Assembly (NCBI GenBank): GCA_028023455.1
Contig: JAQFVV010006221.1
Coordinates: 641,001 to 705,000 of the forward strand
Direction: 5' to 3'
DNA length: 64,000 bases
Origin: Epiperipatus broadwayi
Lineage: Eukaryota > Onychophora > Udeonychophora > Euonychophora > Peripatidae
Made by a program: the position numbers and the translations under genes
Shown: piece by piece, positions 1-11,245 of the stretch
How positions within the stretch are numbered: position 1 is the first letter of the stretch
Layout of the letters: each line of letters begins with the position of its first letter
Notes under the pieces: generated by a model
Told to the model about the DNA's origin: nothing
Database searches by the model: none
The model's input: only the letters and a program-made list of their open reading frames with translations

Positions 1-16
1 AATCTTACTGTTTCAT

Positions 17-78
17 TATTATTATTATTATTGTTGTTGTTGTTGTTGTTGTTGTTATTATTATTATTATTATTATTA

Positions 79-126
<48 letters not shown>
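17..126. repeat. TTA/TTG trinucleotide microsatellite
   Basis: An uninterrupted run of ATT units with an internal block of TTG units. Open reading frames here encode only poly-Leu or poly-Ile and are artefacts of the repeat. Confidence 0.95.
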
Positions 127-129
<3 letters not shown>

Positions 130-239
130 AATGAACATGGATGTGTTGACAACATGCATCAGACAGCAAGAATAATATTGGTAATAATTTTGCCAACTAT
201 GCCTTTGGCTTTGATTATCATTTGTTAAAAACACGGAAA

Positions 240-831
240 GTATGTTATTTGCTGATAATTTTTTTTCTGATTTAATAATCAATGGCAATTAAGTTACAGA
301 AATATTGTGAAAGTGAAAGTTCTGCTCTAATGATGTTTTTTTTTAGTTCTGTTACTGTTATGCTTAGAAGTTATCTATATAAGATGGGCATTCTCATGAT
401 AATAATACTTTGAGAAGGGTCTATACACTCACTGATACTACTTCACGTCTTTTAGATGGATAATATTTCAATTTGAGTAATGATCTACCTCTCTTTATTT
501 TTTAACATTATCAAGAAATTTTAAAGTTTATCAGTAATTTATATATCTGTAATCGACAAATATTGTTTATAAAGAACATCTCTTTTGCGGAATAAATATC
601 TTTTAGTAACTTTGGAGAATTTTGATATTTTGGAAGCTGCTATCTCTTTAGTAAATCTATCAAATAATAATAATAATGAAAAATGGTGACTTTCTATTAA
701 TATTTTTTAAAAACATTTAATATTTTAATTCCAGTCAACATAAATCATGTGTTTAATCTTGGTCCCATGTCTAAATAGAAAATATATTTTAGCTTGGCAT
801 CATAAAGTATGCACATATTGTTTAAAGTCAC
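240..831. other. AT-rich stretch, nothing recognised
   Basis: No coding frame, tRNA, or family match to other parts of the window was seen. It contains a short TAA-rich run near 660. Confidence 0.6.
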
Positions 832-844
832 TCCATTCTAATTG

Positions 845-1558
845 TTATTAAAACAGGCAAAACTCTCCATACAGTATTGCCACCCAGTGCAAGCCAGAGT
901 AATCAATGGATGCCAGAGGGCTTGTGCATAAAATCCCCATCTAGTGCCTACTCATCCAATACCTCAGAATAGTTTCTGGCTTGTGGCCTTAGTCAGTGAG
1001 GAGCCTTGGATCTGACAGCACTGCACCCAGATCTTAGGCTCTAATGTAACCTCCAGCAGCCACCTTTTATCTCTACTCAACTACAAAACTATGAGTTTTA
1101 AATTGAAAACACAATATTTTCAATCCAAGCTCATTAGCTTATAGTCATATAAGTCTGAACTCTGTTCAGTACCTATACATTTTGGTTCTTTAATAACCAT
1201 AGCCACCACTATCATATTAGGCAGAATTGGTTTTAAGCCAATGAACATCACATGATCGCCCTTTCTTATGCTTGCTTATAACTGTTATTAAAACAGGCAA
1301 AACTGTCCATACAGTATTGCCACCGAGTGCAAGCCAGAGTAATCAGTGGATACCAGAAGGTTTGTGCATAAAATTCCATCTAAGGCCACAAGCCAGAAAT
1401 TAGTCGGATGTTGGATGAGATGGGGATTTTATGCACAAGCCTTCTGGCATCCATTGATTACTCTGGCGTGCATTGGGTAGCAATACTGTATGAAGAGCTT
1501 TGCCTGTTTTAATTACAGTTATAAGCAAACATAAGAAATGGTGATCATGTGATGTTTA
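845..1558 (-). mobile_element. Family A hammerhead repeat, tandem plus inverted arm
   Basis: Flanking 13-bp duplications (tccattctaattg at 832-844 and tccattataattg at 1559-1571) bound the insertion. On the minus strand a partial unit (about 1380 to 1240) runs head-to-tail into a nearly full unit (about 1240 to 845) carrying a hammerhead motif. The right part (about 1381-1558) is an inverted 3' half on the plus strand, giving a foldback. The 3' terminus reads gatcatgtgatgtt in all family A copies. The unit has no coding capacity. The architecture fits a retrozyme-like non-autonomous retroelement; the alternative is a foldback DNA element, but the long duplication favours retrotransposition. 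Confidence 0.75.
953..1013 (-). ncRNA. Hammerhead ribozyme motif, family A, decayed
   Basis: Minus-strand order: outer stem I AUCCAA, inner CCUCA, CUGACUA (consensus CUGANGA, so the conserved GA is damaged), stem II, GAAA, CUAUUC, then UGAGG and UUGGAU closing stem I. The G8 position and the cleavage triplet (GUC in intact copies, UUC here) are both altered, so self-cleavage is not expected. Confidence 0.6.
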
Positions 1559-1599
1559 TCCATTATAATTGCTGAGAATCTACTTTATAGTCTGACATA

Positions 1600-3350
1600 T
1601 ATTCTTAAAAATCTTTTATGAGAATTGAAATCTCTAAATATAGAAGGTGTAAGCAAATTCTGAAAAAAAAAAAAGAATTTATATTGGGGGTTTTGTAAAT
1701 TCTTTATACTTAAAGATTATATATTTGAATTGTGGTTGTTATTTTATTTGGGTTAATAAACTTTATTCTGCTATTAATGACAAGAACAATCTACATATGT
1801 GCATGCATTTGACAGTATAAATATATAAATGTGTGTAACATATATATTTAGTTATAGTGATATTTATAATAAAAATCTTTAATAAGCAATTTTATATGGA
1901 AACATACTGATAAGTTTAAATTTGATTTATTAGAAGGAAGTATAGTATTTTTGCACATCAATTTTTTTTCTGCCAGACTTTTTTATCATTTTAATGGTAA
2001 ATTAAAACATTAGAAGAAAAAAAAAATCTATTAAAGATTCATGCTTATGGAGGAAAAATTAAATGTGATTCCTAGTTAACAGCATTTTCTTTTGGGTCTT
2101 TTTTTAAAACTTTGAGTTAACTATATATTCTGTAGTACCATATTATATTTAAAATTAAAAGAGGGAGCCATTTCATTAATATTTGTTATTTTTTATAAGT
2201 TTTTTTTTTTTTGGAAAATTTTTCCTTTTTTTTTTTAATAAATATATCTTGTCATCCTTGAACTGGTTATAAAATTATTACTTATGAATAATCTTGAAAT
2301 ATTTTAATTATTTTATTTCCCAGTTGAATTCTAAATGTTGATATTGTCTATCAAGTGAAATATGAAAATTAATATGCCAAACATTTAAATATATTTCCCC
2401 AAAATATATAGTATCATTAAGTTATTTATTCTTTAAATTATTGTTACTTGTTTGCATTATATTAAAAAATCTTTTTTTATTAAGTCATTAAATTTTGTAA
2501 TTATTAAATTTGATATTATTTTGTGGCACATTTAGTTTTTTAATTTGTATATACATAAAAATTCTCCGTAGAAGGCATTTTATTTTCAATTTATAATTTT
2601 TGCCATCTTAATATTTTCAGTTTATTTAAATACTCTATTGTTTTTAGTATCTCATTTATAATGTGTTTCAGTACCACCATTAGAGATGGGCAATTGGGTG
2701 ACTTATTCAGGATCTCATGCCAAAAGGGTCACCATGCTTAAAAGATTCATTCCTAAAGAAAAATTTATCCTTTTATGAATAAAATGAATAATAAACTTAC
2801 AAAATTCCAATAAAATAAAAATATTACATTCCTGCAAATCAAATATTTAGTAAAAACAATTTTTCCCCAATATTTCAAGGAATATTTATTTCATAATATT
2901 ATTTAATTAAAAATATAGTTTAGATATTTCATTAATTCATCCCCTAATATGCTCTTCAAATGAAAATCATACAATTTTACTATTTGTTATTGTGTCATCA
3001 AATGTTTCTGAAAATTAAATAGATTAGCACTTAAGAGAAAATATTATTTTCATGATCTAAAACATTAGATTATAAGTGTTAAGCTTATGCCATATAAATA
3101 TATAGTATCATTTTTATAATAAAAAAACCCGAAAACATTCACTTGTGATAACCTGGTGCGGTTGCAATTATCCAAACATTTTAAAATAGTATATAAAACT
3201 GACTAAAAGATTATACCGTATAAAAAAAAAATAGTTGTAGTTTTTGAATAAGTTCTTTTATTTAATTTTTTCTTTATTTGAAAAAATAAAAATTCTATAA
3301 TAATCTAGATTTCAGTTGACATTCTGAAATATAACAACAAAATATCTGTT
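1600..3350. other. AT-rich intergenic stretch, nothing recognised
   Basis: Only poly-A/T tracts and scattered short frames were seen. A T-rich tract and AG directly before 3355 could be a splice acceptor for the hAT-like exon that follows. Confidence 0.5.
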
Positions 3351-3727
3351 TGTCCAGAAACGAAAAAGAATTAAGGAAAAAAAAAAATTTGTAGAAAATC
3401 TTCAGGAAGGAAGTTTGCTCAAATTTTTAAAAACTGATGGAGTCAAAAGTGAACACCCTAATGCTAATACCAATTTAGAGGTAGATGCAATAGCCTCTAA
3501 TTTAAATGGAAATACAGCTTTTATCCATCATTCAGCAAGTTCAATTTTGGATGACTTGATAAATTATGAAAATTATGTTAGTAATACAATTTAAACAACT
3601 AAAATGTCATTAAATTTATTAGATAATTGCAAGGAACTCAAGTCATATATCATGTGTTTTAATTTAATAAGTTTGTATTACATATGTTATATAATGAGCT
3701 TGCCAATACCTCTTAACAAGTTTTTCA

Positions 3728-3791
3728 GAACATCCCTTTCTCCAGACTGGTTTCTAGCTTTGTCTTTTGTCAGTGAGGTGCTAGGATATTC
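3728..3791 (-). ncRNA. Hammerhead ribozyme motif, family B, G8 mutated
   Basis: Outer stem I GAAUAUCC pairs with GGAUGUUC over 8 bp, with a U-G pair. The inner stem is CCUCA/UGGAG. The core reads CUGACAA (expected CUGANGA, so catalytic G8 is A), then stem II, GAAA, CCAGUC. The fold is kept but the key guanine is lost, so this copy should be inactive. Confidence 0.7.
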
Positions 3792-4106
3792 AAACCTTAG
3801 ATTTAAAATACCAGGTCAAGCCCAGCACTTAATCTAACGTTTAACTATTAAGTAGAAAATCTCAAATTTTCAGACATCCATATGTCTTCAGATCCAGCTA
3901 TCTAACTTAAATAGCCATATGGGACTGAACTAAATTCACATATACCATATATTAATAGCTTTAGCAATATAAAATCACCAAAGACTTAAGAGCAATAATA
4001 ATAATTGCAAGGAAATCAAATCATATATCATGGGATTTAATTTAATAAGCTTATATTACAAATGTTATATAATGAGGTGCCAGTAGCTCTTAACAAGCTT
4101 TTCAAA

Positions 4107-4160
4107 ACATTCCTATCCTCAGACTGGTTTTTAGCTCTGGCTTTTATCAGTGAGTCACTA
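4107..4160 (-). ncRNA. Hammerhead ribozyme motif, family B, decayed
   Basis: Core CUGAUAA, stem II AGC/GCU with loop CAGA, AAAA in place of GAAA, then CCAGUC and UGAGG. G8 and G12 are both changed to A, consistent with C-to-T decay on the other strand. It lies 377 nt from the neighbouring minus-strand motif. Confidence 0.6.
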
Positions 4161-4213
4161 ATTAAACATTGGCTAAAGTGTTGGGCTTGACCTGATATTT
4201 TAAATCTAATGCT

Positions 4214-4278
4214 TGAATGTTGTAATGCTTCTCTGACGAAAGCCAGAACTAGAAACCAGTCTGGGGATAAGGATATTC
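4214..4278 (+). ncRNA. Hammerhead ribozyme motif, family B, core intact
   Basis: CUGACGA (N7 = C, allowed by CUGANGA), stem II with loop CAGA, GAAA, CCAGUC, UGGGG. All core bases are present. Stem I is weakened: the first pair is U-U and the outer arm GAAUGUUG pairs only partly with GGAUAUUC. It lies on the inverted arm of the family B locus. Confidence 0.6.
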
Positions 4279-6424
4279 TGAAAAGCTTGTTAAGACACTT
4301 TCATTATATAAAATTTATTAGACAATAATTCTACAAAGTAGCCATTGTTTTGTTCTGATGGAATGAGAATATTATTTATGAATAATAAAAAAAATAGATT
4401 ATGATTTTCCAATACATGAACTAGATAGAAAAATTAATATTTTGTCTTAGACTAAAACCATTGGGGGGGGGGGGGTAGAAATTAGCTCTTCTTTCAAAAC
4501 ATTTTGCTATTACTATTACTTGTTTTTCAATAAATATACAAAGTTGGCTTTGGCCAGTGAAAATATTTTTGATCAGAAACACTTGGTTTATCAATTGTTA
4601 AACATGAATCATCTCTTTGATATAAAAAGGCATATTTACAGTTGTTGGAATTGCAAAAAAAGTTAAAATAGTCCCCAGACTGTTGATAAAGTTCAACAAA
4701 AATGAATCACTTTGGATATAAAACATTGGGGTGAAACCCTTTAAAGAATATTATGTATATAATATTTGCTGATGCACTTTATAATATGTACAATAGATTA
4801 TTTTTTCAGAAAGCAATAGAAAATATTTTGGTTTAATAGAAATGATTTCATTATTTGATGTAAATTAGCAGAATACATTAAACAATGGTATAGGGACATA
4901 TGATCATTATTTGGACTGGTGAATTCAAAATGAGATCACTAACAAACAAAATGAGAAATGAAATTATATAAAAAAGTAAAAACTATAAATATTATTGAAC
5001 TAAATTGTACTTGAAATTAAAAGTCACATGGGAACATTTGACTTTTATAATAATAATTGTTGAACTACCTGGAAGTCAATGAAAAGAAATATATTACTGA
5101 ATATTTCATTGGTTTTACATCTATAATAGAAATACAGGATTCAATTTAAGTAAGGAATTAAACTAAATTTGAAATTTTTAATATAGATATAAATTATTGC
5201 TGTGTCATGCTTATGATAATGGTGCTAATATGGTTGACAAAAGAAAAGACATATAAGACGTTTGATTTAAAATTTCAACTGCATTTTTTTGTACCACATA
5301 AAGCTCTTAGTTTGAATTTATTATTTAAGAGACATGATTTTAGTTGTTCCAATGCCAGTGCCATTTTTTTGGTATAATTCACAGATGAGATATTTTAATG
5401 AGACATTTAACAAGTTTGACTGCAAAGCCCTTATCACACACACAGTGGGAATGTTAATTGAATGCAATTAAACCAAACAGATTTAGCTAAAATTATAACT
5501 GCACTGTAATAATTATCTAAAATTAATAGATTTTTAGATAGAAATCGATTCAAATTCATGAATTTATTATGAGTTTGTGCTATTAGTAGTTATGTAATAT
5601 GATCTATTATATGCTATAAATAAAATAAGTAAAAGTGTACAAAAAAGTTGGCAATGATTTATATTTAGTAATATCACTGTTAAAGGTCTTGACAAATTGT
5701 TTAAAGAGTTTTAGAGGATATGGTTTTTAAAATTAAAATTAACAGCAAATAAAATTTATACAAAATGTGGTATTCTCTTATATTCTTAGACACCTGTTTA
5801 AGAAAATGAAAATGTTTATTTGATTATGAAGAAACAGATACGTGTACAAATACTTCTGAAATAAATTTCTGTAGGAACTTTTTTTTTTAGCCACAGTAGA
5901 TCAAGAAATAATCTCTTACAGAAAATTTAAATAAATTGAAGATCATGGGGTTGTTTTCTTTTACAATATTATTATTTTAAAGATGATGAACAAAAATGAC
6001 CTTAAGAAGTATTGTATAGATTTAGATCTGAAGTATGGTAATAATCAGAATTTAAATGATGAAGATATATAAAGCGAAATTAAAATATTTTGTACCATAT
6101 GCTAATATGATATAACTAATATGAATCCATTATAATGTTTAAGAAAGCTGCCTAAACTGCATGATTCCTTCCTGAATCTATTAGTTTATGAATTTCAGTA
6201 ACTATACATATTGCTTGCACTTTGGCTGAATGCAGTTTTTCTAAATTAAAAATAATAAAAAATTATATATGCACAACTATATCACAAAAGAAATCTAATT
6301 TAGTGTTATTGTCAATTGAATTCAAAATATGTGAAAAATTAAATTTTGATATTATATTTAAGGATTTCACAGAAATCACAGTGGAGAATAAATTTTATAT
6401 ATCATCATCATCAACCATTTATCA

Positions 6425-7425
6425 ATCCACTGCAGTATGAAGGTCTCTCCAACTTCAATCCATCTTCTCTGATCTTTAGCTTCTTTTTTTCAATCACCCC
6501 TGCACATTTTCTTATTTCATCCATTCATCTCACATGTGGTCTCTTTCAGGGTCTTTTACAATTTCATGGAATCTGGTTTAAGATTTCAATTGTCCATCTA
6601 TTACCTCTTTTGGCAATATGTCCAGCCCAACTCCACTTGTCCTTTAATTTTTTCAATGAGGTCAGTAACCCCGGTTTGCTCTCTTACCCATACATTGCGT
6701 TTTTTATCTCTTCTTGTTACACTCAACATGCATCTCTCCATACTTTTTTTTTGAGTGATCTGAAGTCTCTGTATTTCTCTTCTATTAAGTGCTTGAGTCT
6801 CAGATCCATAAGAACTGGTAAAACACATTTATCAAAAACCTTCCTTTTCAAACACATAGGCATATTTTCTTTTAGTTTAAAATTATTTCTACCAAAAGTA
6901 CTCCAACCAAGTTTAATTCTATGATTAATTTCATCCATTATGTTTCCATCTGTATTAATAATCTGACCAAGATATTTGTAGCTGTTAACTTCTTCTAACT
7001 CATCATAATCAATCTTTATTTTTCATATTTTGAGAAAATCCATTAAACATTACTTTAGTCTTTTTAACATTTATCTTTAGTCCTACTTTCATCTGATAAC
7101 TCCTGCAACATTTCCTGCAGTTCTAAAGTATTATTTGCAAAAACAACTACATCTTCTGCAAAATCTAAATGACATAAATAATCTCCATTTATTTTCACTC
7201 CTTTAGTTTTCCATTTTAATTCACAAAATATTTCTTACAGCACTGCTGTAAAAAGTTTTGGAGATATGGAGTCACCCTGCTTTACACCTTTCTCAATGTT
7301 GACTTTCCTAGTATTATTATGTAATCTAATTGTTGCTGTTGTATTTTTATAACCATTCTTTAAAATATTACAATATCCTGGATACCTTGATGATCCATTG
7401 CTTTAATCACTGAAGAAATTTTTAA
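6425..7425 (-). mobile_element. RTE-type LINE, 3' fragment
   Basis: Minus-strand translation gives the C-terminal part of an EN-RT polyprotein in several frames: MDEINHRIKLGWSTFGRNNF, then a KENMPMCLKRKVFDKCVLPV segment, then QTGVTDLIEKIKGQVELGW. The same protein segment is found in the fuller copy at 46986-49690. The nucleotide match runs up to about 7425, where a family A repeat begins. The 3' end (gtctctcc just right of 6440 on the plus strand) is shared by all copies in the window. It is 5'-truncated and frameshifted. Confidence 0.8.
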
Positions 7426-7429
7426 ACCA

Positions 7430-8060
7430 CTAAACATCACATGATCACCATTTCTTATGCTTGCACATAACTATTAAAACAGGCAAAACTCTCCATACAG
7501 TTGTGCCACTCAGTCCCAGCCAGGGTAATCAATGGGTACCAGAATGCTTGTGCATCCATTGATTACTCTGGCTTGCACTGAGTGGCACTACTGTATGGAC
7601 TTTTGCCTCTGTGAAAAACAGCTTGTGTAAGAATAAAGAATGGTGATCATGTGATGTTTGATGGGTTTAATACTAATCCTGCCCAATAGGATTATGGTGA
7701 TTGTGGTTATCAAAGACACCAACAAATATGGATGCTGAACTGAGTTTAGATCTATACAATTATACCAGCTAATGGGCTTAGCTTGAAAACACTATAATGT
7801 TTTCATTTTGGACTCACAGCTTTATAGTTTAGCTAAAAAAAAGTAAAAGATGGCTGCTGGAGGGTTGCATTAGATCCTAGGATCTAGGTGCAGTGCTCTC
7901 AGATCCAAAGCTCCTCACTGATGAAAACCACAAACTAAAAACTAATCTGGGGATATTAGATGAATAGGCACTAGATAGGGATTTTATTCACAAATCTTCT
8001 TGCATCCATTGAGTACTCTGGCTTGCACTGAGTGATATTACTGTATGGAGAATTTTACCT
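7430..8060 (+). mobile_element. Family A hammerhead repeat, foldback plus tandem unit
   Basis: Layout: a minus-strand 3' half (about 7430-7550), its plus-strand inverse (about 7550-7665), then head-to-tail a nearly full plus-strand unit (about 7665-8060) with the hammerhead motif. The 3' terminus gatcatgtgatgttt abuts the 5' start of the next unit directly, as expected for a concatemer. It adjoins, and probably interrupted, the RTE LINE fragment on its left. Confidence 0.7.
7901..7951 (+). ncRNA. Hammerhead ribozyme motif, family A, decayed
   Basis: CUCCUCA then CUGAUGA intact, but stem II is AAAC/ACUA, GAAA has become AAAA and the triplet is AUC instead of GUC. The inner stem I CCUCA/UGGGG is kept. 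The damage suggests loss of activity. Confidence 0.6.
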
Positions 8061-9919
8061 CTAGTGTTTGTAATTTGTCTTTAATAAATGTAGGTAGTTG
8101 TATTATTTGTTAATAAAGATGCATGTCTGGTGTTAGGTTCATTATAAAAGTTATATTACATTTGTTATATTTAAAGCATCACTTTTATTATTGTTGTTAT
8201 TACGGGAATGATGATAATGAAAAGGAGATATAAGATGTTCCTGAGAAATCTAATAGACATTTATTATAACACAAGTTCTTCATATATAAAAGGATGTAAA
8301 AGATTTGGCTACAATATTATACATTATTTGGTTCAAATGTGAGAGAAATTTTTAATTGTTGCAATCTTGTAAATCAACTAAACAATTTTTATATAAACAA
8401 CATTCAAAGTTGATGGCATCTCATATTATTACTAATGATGATCAATCTAGAATTTATATTAATGAATGTCTTACTGCATCAACTAAGTGTATTAAGGCTA
8501 TTATGATAAAAAGCTATATCAGTTGATTCAGTTTGTTAAAAATGGTTTAGTATAAATCAAAAAGATAATAATCATCAGTTAATAAAAAACAAAATGGATT
8601 CAGAAATCTATGTAATAGAAATGTTCAGAGACTAAATGAAGTGACTTAAATATTTTTATAATTAATATGTGAAGTTTATGGAAACATTTTGACGACTTAA
8701 TAGTGTTCTTAAATATAATAATTGTATTAAATATGATATCGTTTACCATTATTGTGATAAAATTTTGGATATCATTGGATGAAATTAAAATGTATAAGAT
8801 TAATGGTTATGAAGAGTATTTATTTTCTAGGGTGAGAACAAGATCTGGAGCTATAATGATTATCATTAAATTTGATTTATCTGTTGAAAGTTTTAGACTA
8901 TATTTTTCTACAGTTGACATTCTAATTATTAAAACTGGGACTGATATCTATGAACTTTATTGTTAGCATTATATTGTGCATATAGTTCTTTCATTTATGT
9001 TTCTAATCAAAAACTATACTGAAAATACTGAATCTATGTTTTTTATTTATTTATATCACTTATTTATTGAATATCCACATGTATCAGTTCTAAGTAGTTC
9101 TTTACTTGATCATGTCTTTGATCATTTAGATAATAATATTTAGGTTAAAGTATTTGTCATAAATATTTTTATAGCTGATCATTTACCTATTAGTGTTTCT
9201 TTACAGAGATTAAGTTTTTATGTGAAATTATGTAATTTTCTTATTAATCGATCTTGAGATTAAGTATACTTGCAGACTCAGTAAATGAAGTTTTCAATAT
9301 ATTTGAAAATATTTTGAAATCATTAATACATGATGCTTTTTGTACTTTGAGTTTCAACGGAAAACATCAACATAGATCGCATTGATTACAGACAACATTG
9401 TTAGAAAGATAAATAAAAGAGATGATTTAGGGGAAAAGTTGCGATTTAAAAGTGAATCTGTTATAGAATTTTAGCTAATGAAAAGTCATAAATGACTTAA
9501 GATTCTAGGCAATAGTAATGAATAAAATATTAGCAGATAATGAACAAGGGGGCATAAATTATACTGAATTCAAAGTTGGTAATGCATTTAATAAATATTA
9601 TACTTCTTTTGGTGCATATACCAAATATTCATCTGATGCTCATGCAGAAAATAAGTATGAATATCATGCTTAGATATTGTAGATTCAGATGTGAATTGGG
9701 TTATATATAATTTGAAAACTGTTAAATCAGTTGAAATTGATCAGATAGAAGGCTGAATGTTAAAAGTGAATAGAATATATATTAATCCCTGTATTATTCT
9801 TTTGTTTAATTTATTTAAAAAAGAAAAATCTAGAACTATTGAAAATTACAGATCAATATCTTTGTTATTTTCACATTCAAAAGTATTTGAATCAATAATG
9901 AAATCAAGGATGATGTTAT

Positions 9920-10136
9920 AAACAATAGAACCTACCCTGGCACCTCTCTGAGGAATGCCAAAGCACGAAACCCTGGTCAGGGGTTGGGGGGGGGTTCCTG
10001 ACAGAGATATTTTAAGTGCTGGTTCTGGCTGAGCATTTATCACAAAGCTTGTCGAGGAATTGGCAATCCTCATTGTTTATAACTTACAAGCTTAAAAGAA
10101 TAGGGTCATGTGATCTATGACTTATTTTGACTATTT
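9920..10136 (+). mobile_element. Minimal 217-bp hammerhead retroelement with perfect 14-bp duplication
   Basis: The identical 14-mer aaggatgatgttat lies at 9906-9919 and 10137-10150, and the flanking LINE sequence reads through if one copy is removed, so the boundaries are exact. The insert starts just before a hammerhead motif and ends with ...gtcatgtgatctatgactta..., which matches the family B 3' end. It is therefore a diverged family B monomer. It has no ORF. Size, long perfect duplication and lack of terminal inverted repeats point to LINE-type target-primed insertion. Confidence 0.85.
9928..9997 (+). ncRNA. Hammerhead ribozyme motif, core fully consensus
   Basis: The best preserved copy. 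Outer stem I GAACC/GGUUC continues as CCC/GGG past one mismatch. Internal loop UGGCA opposes UUG. Inner stem I is CCUCU/AGGGG. The core CUGAGGA is at 9948-9954. Stem II is UGC/GCA with loop CAAA. GAAA is at 9967-9970. Stem III pairs ACC with GGU around loop CU. The triplet GUC at 9976-9978 predicts cleavage after 9978. Relative to families A and B, inner stem I (A-U to U-A) and stem II (AGC/GCU to UGC/GCA) changed on both sides, keeping pairing. One oddity is the A-C apposition at the 10.1/11.1 position of stem II. Confidence 0.75.
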
Positions 10137-11104
10137 AAGGATGATGTTATTTTAGATAAAAAAAAATAATATCAAAATTTCAGTATTGGTTTGTACGAAA
10201 TGATGATATTGTTAGCCAAATTTCTGAATCATTGGAAAAGGAATTAAAAACTTTATCACTATATATTGCTATTTCTAAGATATTGTTAAAAAGAGCTTAT
10301 TCTTATGGATTTAAAGAAATGATCTGTTCTTGGCTGAAAAGTTTTTTATATAATAAAATTTTAGTGGTTTGTATTGGCCCATTGCAATTAATAATCTACC
10401 TCTAATTAATGTTGGAATTCCTTAAGGTTCTGTTTTGGTTCATTTGTAATGTATATATAATATCTGTAAAAACAACTTTTATTTACATTTTTAAGAACAT
10501 GAAAATATAATGCTTGCATATGTATTCTATGAAATATTGCATTTTTTAATACTGGATATATTACAGTATTAGTTCATTCCTTTCTTTGACATTTAATCAT
10601 ATTTAAAATAGTGACATAATGGTAAATAGGAAAGAAGCCTAGTAATCGATACTCTATATTAAACAGATTTGCTCAATGGTTTAATCTACTGTTATTAATA
10701 AATCCAAGAACTAAAAATGTCTAAATCTCATCACCAAATCTGTTAGCAGAACACACATGTATATATGAGGACTATTCAATATATTTGACTGTTGTGATTA
10801 TAGTAATTGATCAGTAATTTTTAATAACATGTGCAGTCATATAAAAATCATTTTAATAAGTCATTGTATTTGTTGCCAGCCAATAATGGAATTATAAGCT
10901 ATTGTGAAAAGCATTTGATGGATTGTAATGATAGCATTGGCTAAAAAGTGGAAAAATTGAGCTTTTGGCAGTTTTATTGAAGATTGGCAGAGCTCTAAGG
11001 TTCTGGTTGCTTTTGCAAGAACTCATTGACAAGATATTGAGGATATATAATAATAATAATAATAGAATGTCAATACTACAATTTGTCTACTAAATAATAC
11101 CTCC

Positions 11105-11245
11105 ATGTTATATAATGAGTGTGCCAATAGCTCTTAATAAGCTTCTCGGAGTATCCTTATCCTCAGACCAATTTCTAGCTCTGGTTTTCATAATACATTT
11201 GTAATACAAGCTTATTAAATTAAGTCATGTGATATACGATATGTC
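11105..11245. mobile_element. Family B repeat fragment, foldback
   Basis: The left part (about 11105-11192) is the minus-strand 3' portion of a family B unit, including a hammerhead 3' half (AGAGCUAGAAAUUGGUC). It joins at about 11193 an inverted plus-strand 3' terminus (acaagcttattaaattaag then tcatgtgata). The CUGANGA half is missing. Confidence 0.65.

Larger units (their letters stand above)
3628..4310 (-). mobile_element. Family B hammerhead repeat, tandem dimer plus inverted arm, inside hAT gene
   Basis: A 16-bp duplication bounds it: aaatttattagataat at 3612-3627 and aaatttattagacaat at 4311-4326. On the minus strand two units lie head-to-tail, with predicted cleavage positions near 3745 and 4122, 377 nt apart. 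A third, inverted unit part on the plus strand (about 4175-4310) carries its own hammerhead. It interrupts the hAT pseudogene and so is younger than that gene. No ORF of its own. Confidence 0.8.
3355..6440 (+). pseudogene. Decayed hAT-superfamily transposase gene
   Basis: The first segment (about 3355-3594) follows a pyrimidine-rich AG. It encodes a basic start (KRKRIKEKKKF) then a GSLLKFLKTDG-like segment, as in N-termini of hAT-derived ZMYM/TTF-type proteins, and ends in a stop. After a repeat insertion (3628-4310), out-of-frame pieces near 5205-5270 read CHAYDNGANMVDKRKDI, matching the hAT catalytic-domain YDNGANM motif. Near 6190-6370 a segment containing ECSFSKLKIIKNYICTTIS and LSIEFKICEKLNFD matches the C-terminal dimerisation domain. 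Frameshifts and stops are throughout, so no functional protein is expected. Domain order shows that the pieces belong to one plus-strand copy. Confidence 0.8.
8740..11050 (+). mobile_element. Decayed EN-RT LINE, Jockey/CR1-like
   Basis: Plus-strand pieces in order. About 8780-8900 encodes an endonuclease segment (INGYEEYLFSRVRTRSGA, compare GY...R..GG). About 9080-9200 has SSSLLDHVFDHL and ADHLPISVSL, matching the conserved S-x-x-D-H-V and SDH-x-P-I of APE-type endonucleases. About 9838-9900 has IENYRSISLLFSHSKVFES, the NYRPISLLS reverse transcriptase motif. About 10260-10450 has LLKRAYSYGFKEMICSWLKS and a VPQGSVL-like stretch. About 10670-10720 has FAQWFNLLLLINP, the thumb region. Many stops and frameshifts. 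A small hammerhead repeat interrupts it at 9920-10136. Clade assignment is tentative. Confidence 0.75.

Noticed and set aside
31-228. Poly-Leu and poly-Ile reading frames at the window start
   Set aside because: They are translations of a trinucleotide microsatellite.
845-1558. Calling families A and B simple MITEs because of inverted ends
   Set aside because: The inverted ends come from joined 3' halves. Other copies are head-to-tail tandems or a monomer without inverted ends, and duplications are 12-19 bp, longer than usual for DNA transposons.
6346-6924. 192-codon plus-strand ORF
   Set aside because: It is the antisense shadow of the RTE LINE fragment on the minus strand.
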